This document shows, one piece after another, positions 58,506-64,000 of a DNA stretch of 64,000 nt (position 1 is its first letter; every line of letters begins with the position of its first letter). The stretch covers positions 3,474,719 to 3,538,718 of the forward strand of contig AP018180.1 of the NCBI GenBank assembly GCA_002368155.1. Reading direction: 5' to 3'. Source of the stretch: Nostoc carneum NIES-2107 (GTDB lineage: Bacteria > Cyanobacteriota > Cyanobacteriia > Cyanobacteriales > Nostocaceae). A program made the position numbers and the translations under genes. The notes beneath the pieces are model-generated. The model saw only the letters and a program-made list of their open reading frames with translations. It made no database searches and had not been told where the DNA came from.

Positions 58506-58587
58506 ATTAAGAAACTTCGACGAATTGAGGTCTTGGGCTTTGAATCTATTCCCTATTTTTGGTGAATCGGTATGAAAGATTTTTTTC

Positions 58588-58640
58588 CCATTCCCCATTC
58601 CCCATTCCCCATTCCCCATTCCCCAGTCCCCAGTCCCCCT
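58588..58640. repeat. Heptanucleotide repeat (CCCCATT type)
   Basis: About five CCCCATT and two CCCCAGT units. Confidence 0.9.
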
Positions 58641-58771
58641 TAACCAACAGCAATCATCATGCATAGGGCATAGAAGTGCGATCGCCTACTTAAACTATGC
58701 ATAAAAAATGGCCACTTACGGCTACGTCTTGTATCGTAAAAAGTAATGGCATCATCACAAATATAAAAATC

Positions 58772-58978
58772 ATGGATAGTAGACAGCTGGCTCAATACAT
58801 GGAAGCCACGGATAGCATCGCTAAACCTTGGCTATTAGTACAACTTCGCCTCAAAAAACTCCAAGAACGTCAAGCCTTGATTCCTCAAGATGTCTATGTT
58901 GAGGAATTAGAAGATATCTTCCAAGATATGATGAATTTGGGTGAATGGTGGCGCGGTATTGAAGATGAGGTTTTTTGA
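58772..58978 (+). CDS. Small conserved-looking hypothetical protein
   Basis: 68 residues from the ATG at 58772; a longer frame from 58697 has an unlikely N-terminus. The sequence DSRQLAQYMEATDSIAKPWLLVQLRLKKLQERQ is helical and amphipathic, followed by DVYVEELEDIFQDMMNLGEWWRGIEDEVF, acidic with a Trp pair. No named family was recognised. It has no signal peptide or membrane segment. No strong ribosome site is visible. Gene status rests on its sensible composition and start-stop length only. Confidence 0.55.
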   Translation: MDSRQLAQYMEATDSIAKPWLLVQLRLKKLQERQALIPQDVYVEELEDIFQDMMNLGEWWRGIEDEVF

Positions 58979-59312
58979 TTAGTTGTTAGTCAAAATCGCC
59001 TCAAGTACTCAGTTTGCCGTACTCTTGACCGCTTTTAAGTGCATTGTAGTTACAATCAATTGCAGACGATACATTTAATGTATCGCTCCCTGATCCCTCC
59101 TTGCTTACCTTTTCTGGCTTGTAAGGAGGGATCAATTGTGAGTGGGGATGAGGGGGAAAAGGGGGAAGGGGAAAGGGAAAAGGGGAAATTATTATTACCC
59201 ATGACCAATTACCAATTACCAATTACCCATTACCAAACCCCAACATTCACCGATTTACGCCGATTTGATATTTTAATAAAATAATCCCATCAAAAGACTC
59301 GCAGAAATATAA
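58979..59312. other. Gene-free region with short repeats
   Basis: AAAAGGGGGAAGGGG units at about 59155-59190 and ATTACCA units to about 59235; otherwise AT-rich. A TCGATTAT-like promoter could not be placed. Confidence 0.5.
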
Positions 59313-60956
59313 ATGGACTGGATTACTTTACTGCGATCGCTACAGTCTGATTTTATTAGAAGGTTAACTAGTGGTTGTCTGCTTCATTGCGAAACAGAAG
59401 GTCAATATAGTGAGTTAACTATAATCTCTGGAGAAAGGTTAAAAACTCTCCGAGATTTTTGCTGGCTGATGGCAGAAAAGTATAAGCGTACTTCGCCAGT
59501 CCGGGATGTTTTTATTAGCAACTTAAAAGGTAAACTCGGTGAGGAAGTTGTTAAAGAACGGTTAGCTGATTTTATTACAGAAGTAGATTATGAAAAAAAA
59601 ATCGGTGGTGATGGCAAGGTAGATTTTACCCTCACTGCTGAACCCTCAATTGGTGTGGAAGTTAAATCGCGTCATGGCAGTATTGATAGAGTTAGATGGT
59701 CTGTTAGTTCTGAAGAAGTGGAAAGAAATGCAGTTGTTGTCTGCGTTTTAATTCAAGAAGAAGTACATGAAGCTCAACAAGAATATCACCTTTTTTTAGC
59801 TGGTTTTCTACCTACGCAAATGATTAAGCTGAAAAGGGGAAGAATAGCATTTGGCATTAATCAATTACTTTATGCTGGGGGTTTATTCAGTTATTTAGAA
59901 GAGTTACAAACAGCTAAACTTAAGGATAAACCACCTACAATTTATCAATATAATTCGCAGCAGGATCTACCAAAAATTCAACCTACTAATCAAAATAATC
60001 ATCAGATAATCAAGCATTTAGCTTTGCCGGAAGCAGAAGAAGTTGTATTAAATCGCACTGCTGATTTAAATACATTGTATGTAAATCTAGGTGATAAATC
60101 TTTTGAGCAAGGCGAATCTGATACAGCAATTATTAACTACAACCAAGCTTTGCAACTGAATCCTGATAATGCCGATATTTACTACAAACGCGGCATGGTG
60201 CGTTACCATTTAGGCGATTACGAGGGTGCGATCGCAGATTATACTCAGGTTATCCAAATTAACTTCAATTACACCAAAGCCTATACCCAGCGTGGTTTAG
60301 CGCGTTATCAACTAAAAGATTATCAAGCGGCAATCGAAGATTATACCCAAGCCATTAGAATAAATCCTGATGTTGCTCTTACTTATATGAACCGTGCTGA
60401 TGCTCGTTCTCATATTGGCGATCATCAAGGTGCAATTGAAGATTATACACAGGCAATTAAGATTAATCCTAATTATGCTGTTGCAGATAAAAATCGAGTA
60501 ATTTCGCGTTATTTGTTAAAAGAACAACAGCGATTGACGCATTCAATTAAAATTGCTCCTGATGATGCTGTAGCTTTCTATAATCGCGGTAATACACGTG
60601 CAGAATTAGGAGACTATGAGGGTGCGATCGCAGATTACACTCAGGCAATTAAAATTAACCCTAATTACGCTGATGCATATTACAGTCGTGGTAATGCAAG
60701 GTGTGATTTAGAAGATTACCAAAGCGCAATTTTAGATTATAGTCAGGCGATTAAAATTAATGCCAATTATATAGATGCCTATTATAATCGCGGTAATGCT
60801 TTAGTAAGTATGGATGATAAAACAAGAGCATTAGCCGATTTTCAAAAAGCCGCAGATTTATATTGGAAAGCTGGTAAAATAGCCGAACATAAAGATGCAA
60901 AAGAAAGAATTTTAGAGTTAGAAATTGAAGAATCACTAGATATTTTAAATTTCTAA
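59313..60956 (+). CDS. PD-(D/E)XK nuclease-like domain fused to TPR repeats
   Basis: 547 residues. The N-terminal part (about 1-190) has GKLGEEVVKERL, D104 in GKVDFTL, and E116-x-K118 in GVEVKSRHG, the arrangement of a PD-(D/E)XK nuclease core. From about residue 250 TPR units of 34 residues follow (ADIYYKRGMVRYHLGDYEGAIADYTQVIQIN, and similar), roughly eight, with one irregular unit around residue 400. No membrane segment. The likely job is cleavage or binding of nucleic acid, controlled by the TPR part; a defence role is a guess from the domain mix. It stands alone, with a MITE-like copy downstream. Confidence 0.78.
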   Translation: MDWITLLRSLQSDFIRRLTSGCLLHCETEGQYSELTIISGERLKTLRDFCWLMAEKYKRTSPVRDVFISNLKGKLGEEVVKERLADFITEVDYEKKIGGDGKVDFTLTAEPSIGVEVKSRHGSIDRVRWSVSSEEVERNAVVVCVLIQEEVHEAQQEYHLFLAGFLPTQMIKLKRGRIAFGINQLLYAGGLFSYLEELQTAKLKDKPPTIYQYNSQQDLPKIQPTNQNNHQIIKHLALPEAEEVVLNRTADLNTLYVNLGDKSFEQGESDTAIINYNQALQLNPDNADIYYKRGMVRYHLGDYEGAIADYTQVIQINFNYTKAYTQRGLARYQLKDYQAAIEDYTQAIRINPDVALTYMNRADARSHIGDHQGAIEDYTQAIKINPNYAVADKNRVISRYLLKEQQRLTHSIKIAPDDAVAFYNRGNTRAELGDYEGAIADYTQAIKINPNYADAYYSRGNARCDLEDYQSAILDYSQAIKINANYIDAYYNRGNALVSMDDKTRALADFQKAADLYWKAGKIAEHKDAKERILELEIEESLDILNF

Positions 60957-60972
60957 AATATGAATTGCTTAT

Positions 60973-61075
60973 TATATCAATTCAAATAATATTGGTGACA
61001 CATCAATATATTCTAGAGGACAAGGCAATGCCTTGCCCCTACAATCTGTAAAATTCTTTTTTCAAATTAGTATTA
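60973..61075 (-). mobile_element. MITE-like element, family A copy 4
   Basis: Reverse orientation relative to copy 2. It reads ATATCAATTCAAATAATATT, GTGACACATCAATATA, TCTAGAGGACAAGGCAATGC, then the complement of AGAATTTTACAG and TTTCAAATTAGTATT. The AATGCGAC part has drifted to ATTTTACAG-like sequence. Confidence 0.75.
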
Positions 61076-61239
61076 GATAATCTGCAGGCATAGAACCAGC
61101 AATTATCAGGTTTTAAGTGCAATATCTCAATGTGTTCGCACTGCAATTTTTTTTGTATTTAGTTAATATATCCATCTTTTTGATGCTTAATAACAACACA
61201 TTATCAAGGCATTATTAATAAACATTAAGTTGTTTAAAG

Positions 61240-61257
61240 CTTCATGTAAACTTCATG
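61240..61257 (+). promoter_or_regulatory. Direct repeat resembling an OmpR/PhoB-type operator
   Basis: CTTCATG-TAAA-CTTCATG: two identical 7-mers with an 11-base period, the geometry of Pho boxes and other OmpR-family sites. It lies 45-62 bases before the secreted protein gene at 61302. The match is to geometry, not to a proven sequence. Confidence 0.35.
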
Positions 61258-61301
61258 ATACGGTGTTGTTTTTGTAAAGTAATGTAATCAAAACAATTCC
61301 C

Positions 61302-62057
61302 ATGAAGTATAAACGCCAACTGCCACAATCTTTGGCACTGTTATCTTTATCAGTGGTATTAGGCGCTGATTTAGCAATCACAGACATAGCTCCTTCAGCT
61401 AATGCCCAAACTACTGTACAGTCATCTTTTGGTAATAGTGTGCCATTCACTTGTGGTGATAGTGAAGCCACAATCAAAGCTAAAAATGGCCCCAGGGTCA
61501 TTAGTGGGAGCAAAACAATCTACATCGGTTATAGGCAAGTATCTTCTAATAACAAAAATCCTCGCATCATCCTTTTTAATAATGGTGTCAAACAATGGTG
61601 TCGGGATGATTACGAAACCACTGGTGATGATGGTTCTGGTTATGGTTTGTTTTGGGATGGCGGAAGCGTTTTGTATGGCGTATTTTCTGCTACTGGTAGC
61701 CAGCCAGGAAATGATTTTCGCCGCTTTGCTACTGGTCGATGGCTAAGTAGTTATGGTAGTGGCGGCGGCCCAAAAGTAGCAGTTATAGCCAGGATAAATC
61801 CCAGTAATGGTGATGTAAACTACGCGACATTTCTCACGGCTCAAAGGCCGAGTGATGGGCAAACAAACTCTTTAGTAGTCAACCAATTGTTGTGGAATGG
61901 TGTAAATTTAACTGTAAATGCAACTTCTTGGTGGACTCCCCGCCGTCCTAATAAAACTGCAATGAATTGCACTGGTACATCACCCTACAAATACACAGCT
62001 GTCTTCACTGGGGATTTAACAAAAGTGAACTCAGCTTCAGCTGCTACTTGTAGTTAA
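61302..62057 (+). CDS. Exported protein of unknown function
   Basis: 251 residues. The N-terminus MKYKRQLPQSLALLSLSVVLGADLAITDIAPSANAQ is a signal peptide. The mature protein is rich in Gly, Ser and Asn with three or four cysteines (FTCGDSEA, QWCRDDY, MNCTGTS, final TCS) that could form disulfides. Segments GYGLFWDGGSVLYGVFSATGS and FLTAQRPSDGQTNSLVV suggest a beta-rich fold. No family was recognised. A possible OmpR-type operator lies upstream. Clean signal sequence, length and start make it a real gene. Confidence 0.7.
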   Translation: MKYKRQLPQSLALLSLSVVLGADLAITDIAPSANAQTTVQSSFGNSVPFTCGDSEATIKAKNGPRVISGSKTIYIGYRQVSSNNKNPRIILFNNGVKQWCRDDYETTGDDGSGYGLFWDGGSVLYGVFSATGSQPGNDFRRFATGRWLSSYGSGGGPKVAVIARINPSNGDVNYATFLTAQRPSDGQTNSLVVNQLLWNGVNLTVNATSWWTPRRPNKTAMNCTGTSPYKYTAVFTGDLTKVNSASAATCS

Positions 62058-62161
62058 AGGGAATAGTTAACTGTTGACTGTTGACTGTTGACAAATGACA
62101 AACCGCATAATTTGATACTAAAATTTGGTCATCAATTAAGTATTTACCTATAAATAGGGTT

Positions 62162-62734
62162 ATGCGGATGATATTCGGTTTAAGAAATTTCAGTGGTGCG
62201 TTTGCCGCAATTTTGCTAGTCAGCAGCAGCTTATCAGGTTTAGCGATCGCATCTACCAATCCTCAGCCTCAGAAGATTGCCCAAAGTCAAGTCCAAACCG
62301 TTGATTCTCAACCACATCCGGTTTTTAAGGCGATTTTACCAAGATTAAAACAAAAGATAAAAATTAGACTGTTATTACCTAAGTTTATTCCTGAGTCGGA
62401 TGGAGCTAACCCAGTTTATGCCATTGTCGAAAACGCTACGCTGAGGAAATACGATATTTTACTAGGTTTTAGCCCCGATTGCACTGGTGGAACAGCTTGC
62501 CGTTTAGGTGTTGTGACTGCGGAAGCTGTAACGCGTAGAACCCCTAAGTTGATTGGGAAACGAGTTGTATTAGCTAAGGGTATCACTGGCTATTTTGTAG
62601 ATTCTACTTGTGGCGCTAATTGCTCAGATGCAACCTTGACTTGGCGACTTCAGGGTGTGCAATATACTGTAGGTTTGAAAGCAGGCGATCGCGCTTCGTT
62701 GATCAAAATGGCTAATTCTGCGATCAATCCCTAA
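62162..62734 (+). CDS. Exported protein of unknown function
   Basis: 190 residues with a signal peptide (MRMIFGLRNFSGAFAAILLVSSSLSGLAIAS). The mature part has ILPRLKQKIKIRLLLPKFIPESDGANPVYAIVENATLRKYDILLGFSPDCTGGTACRLGVVTAEAVT and later DSTCGANCSDATLTWRLQGVQYTVGLKAGDRASLIKMANSAI. Four cysteines in two close pairs suggest disulfides. No family recognised. It follows another exported protein by 104 bases on the same strand, so the two may be co-transcribed. A second ATG at 62168 could be the true start. Confidence 0.7.
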   Translation: MRMIFGLRNFSGAFAAILLVSSSLSGLAIASTNPQPQKIAQSQVQTVDSQPHPVFKAILPRLKQKIKIRLLLPKFIPESDGANPVYAIVENATLRKYDILLGFSPDCTGGTACRLGVVTAEAVTRRTPKLIGKRVVLAKGITGYFVDSTCGANCSDATLTWRLQGVQYTVGLKAGDRASLIKMANSAINP

Positions 62735-62812
62735 AACATCGATCCAGTTGTGCAGTGGGTTGTTGGTGTAGATTTTAAGGATGAAGGAAAGCGATATGCA
62801 ACGCAAAAATTT

Positions 62813-62935
62813 ATGATTCAAGCCTTAGGTAAGCTGGTATTTGATGATTTTATCGCTTGGTATCCAGAGAACTCCCAACAACACTATGAACTGCATGACG
62901 GAGTAATTTTTGAGATGACTCCACCTAGAGGATGA
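62813..62935 (+). pseudogene. Uma2-family nuclease, N-terminal remnant
   Basis: Forty codons from an ATG match the start of Uma2 (DUF820) proteins: LVFDDFIAWYPENSQQHYELHDGVIFEMTPPRG, where the family continues with HE and about 130 more residues. The frame stops right after PPRG (TGA), and no later homologous sequence was seen, so it is a remnant. Confidence 0.7.
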
Positions 62936-63211
62936 GAATTTTCATCTGCCAGCATAGATGTACTTAATCATAACTAATTAGTCTTTTAAAGAAGCACCTA
63001 AATTCAGGATTAACCAGTAAAAAAATAACCAATGTAAATTGTTAGCTAGATGCTAATCATCACTTAAGTGTTAGCAATAACACGGATGAGATAGGGTAAT
63101 TATAAAACTAGAATAAATCTTTCAGAAAAGGTTAGACAAATTCAATAAAATTCAAATATCAATGAATTAATAGAGCAACTAATGTTTACTTCCTGGAAGT
63201 AATAAATTCCC

Positions 63212-64000
63212 ATGAGAAATCAACTGTTAACTTCTTTGCTGGCTGCTACTCTAGGAACTAGTATTCTATCTATAAGTACTGCTGCTAGTGCGTTTGATCT
63301 AAAAAGCAGAGACCAGGCTCCAAACGAATTTAAAAGTATTATCCAAGACTTTAGGGCTTTTGTTGGTGAAGAAGGTAAAACTTTAAGCCCTGAAACTATT
63401 CAAGCCAAACAAGTAGACCTGTCTAAATTACAACTGAAATTTGACCATGATGTAAACGTATTCTTTATCGGTGAAACTGCCGGAGGATACCGCAACCGAC
63501 TAGATTTTACAGCGACTAATGGTACCACAGTAACTTCAGGTAAAATCTTTGGTGATACTTCTTGTAGTACGAATCAAAGTATTGCCAATTTTAGTAAATT
63601 TTGCCCTAATCCTAACGATGCATTAGCCAGTGAGCTTACACCTACCGATAAGCCTTTAAATGTAGGTGACTGGACAAATATTGGCTCTATGAAAGCTGGT
63701 ACTAACTTGGACTTTTTATTGGTTGCCAATGATGTTAATGGTGGTATCAGTGGCCCAGATAAAGATGGAAAGACAGTCAAGGGCGTTTGGAGTTTAAATC
63801 AAGCTTTGAATCCAGACGGTTTACAACATGCCGTTTCTTATTATTACAAAGACTACTTAATACTAGGATTTGAAGATTTGTGGGGAGGTGGAGATAAAGA
63901 CTATAACGATGTAGTATTTGCCATTGATATTGGTGCAGAAAACGCTCGTTATGTTGCTGGTATTACTCCTATACCAGAACCTTCTGCAACTATGGCATTA
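63212..64000 (+). CDS. PEP-CTERM protein with DUF4114 domain, 5' part
   Basis: The frame runs from ATG to the window end (263 codons) and is cut there. Signal peptide MRNQLLTSLLAATLGTSILSISTAASA. The domain block GFEDLWGGGDKDYNDVVFAIDIG is the calcium-loop-like end of DUF4114; before it come WSLNQALNPDGLQHAV and YYYKDYLI. The last visible residues, PIPEPSATMAL, are the start of a PEP-CTERM sorting signal, whose membrane helix and basic tail would lie just outside. Such proteins are sorted by exosortase to the cell surface in many bacteria. No exosortase is in the window. Confidence 0.85.
   Translation, partial: MRNQLLTSLLAATLGTSILSISTAASAFDLKSRDQAPNEFKSIIQDFRAFVGEEGKTLSPETIQAKQVDLSKLQLKFDHDVNVFFIGETAGGYRNRLDFTATNGTTVTSGKIFGDTSCSTNQSIANFSKFCPNPNDALASELTPTDKPLNVGDWTNIGSMKAGTNLDFLLVANDVNGGISGPDKDGKTVKGVWSLNQALNPDGLQHAVSYYYKDYLILGFEDLWGGGDKDYNDVVFAIDIGAENARYVAGITPIPEPSATMAL

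Noticed and set aside
58019-58510. 163-codon plus-strand frame across the minisatellite
   Set aside because: It starts in noise and ends inside a MITE-like element; its length is only due to the 21-bp period.

Overview
The window looks like chromosomal DNA of a filamentous, probably Nostoc/Calothrix-type (Nostocales) cyanobacterium. The reasons are the very frequent HIP1 octamer GCGATCGC, the heptanucleotide short tandem repeats (GGGGACT/GGGGATT, CATTACT, AGAGTCA types) in many intergenic gaps, HstK-type kinase/histidine-kinase fusions, CHASE2 cyclases, STAND NTPases with WD40 repeats, SLH-domain outer-membrane proteins and a PEP-CTERM protein. No heterocyst or photosystem gene lies in the window, so the order-level assignment is inference. 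No tRNA, rRNA or CRISPR array was found.

Layout. 1-2863: sulfate uptake operon (3' end of the binding protein, CysT, CysW, a small NIL-domain protein, no ATPase gene). 3227-4375: SpoIID/LytB-type protein. 4376-5639: a gene-free stretch with two tandem copies of a ~350-bp structured, probably transcribed element of unknown kind. 5640-16674: HpnI-like glycosyltransferase, two membrane acyltransferases, TrmFO, a secreted MscS-type channel, S-adenosylhomocysteine hydrolase with a clear terminator, a small Cys-rich protein and an MgtC/SapB protein. 16914-24878: two large signalling proteins on the same strand, a Ser/Thr kinase-ATPase-GAF-histidine kinase and a CHASE2 adenylate cyclase; both have the same 14-mer 60-100 bases upstream of their starts. 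25637-30026: small beta-barrel protein, TPR protein, DUF6174 protein and two radical-SAM enzymes. 30255-37199: a 2314-residue hybrid histidine kinase. 37643-38759: an overlapping pair (helix-turn or ribbon-helix-like regulator plus PAS-like protein) behind a long inverted repeat. 39266-41621: transposase remnant and an SLH-fasciclin-barrel fusion. 42824-44257: a complete ISL3-family insertion sequence with 8-bp target duplication. 44524-53640: 2OG-Fe(II) oxygenase, WGR-propeller protein, glutaminase, RlpA-like protein, PanC/Cmk fusion with a terminator-like leader, and iron superoxide dismutase. 53947-57938: a CHAT protease and an NB-ARC/14xWD40 protein that are one gene broken, or joined by slippage, at a run of nine A. 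58160-58369: a 21-bp minisatellite. 59313-60956: PD-(D/E)XK nuclease-like domain fused to TPRs. 61302-64000: three secreted proteins, the last a PEP-CTERM/DUF4114 protein cut by the window edge, plus a Uma2 remnant.

The gaps are rich in small dispersed elements: a ~100-bp MITE-like family (four copies), a second TIR element (two copies with the core inverted), elements bounded by AGGACTTAC-type ends, AGACGCGAT palindromes, GGGGCGTA palindromes (one lies in frame inside rlpA), and AAGTC hairpins whose stems covary. The most promising undescribed items are the tandem structured RNA-like element at 4621-5460, the A9 junction in the CHAT/NB-ARC gene, the terminator-like panC leader, and the regulator/PAS pair with its inverted repeat. 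Many start codons were moved inward from the longest reading frame because a TTG start had no ribosome site while an internal ATG or GTG did.
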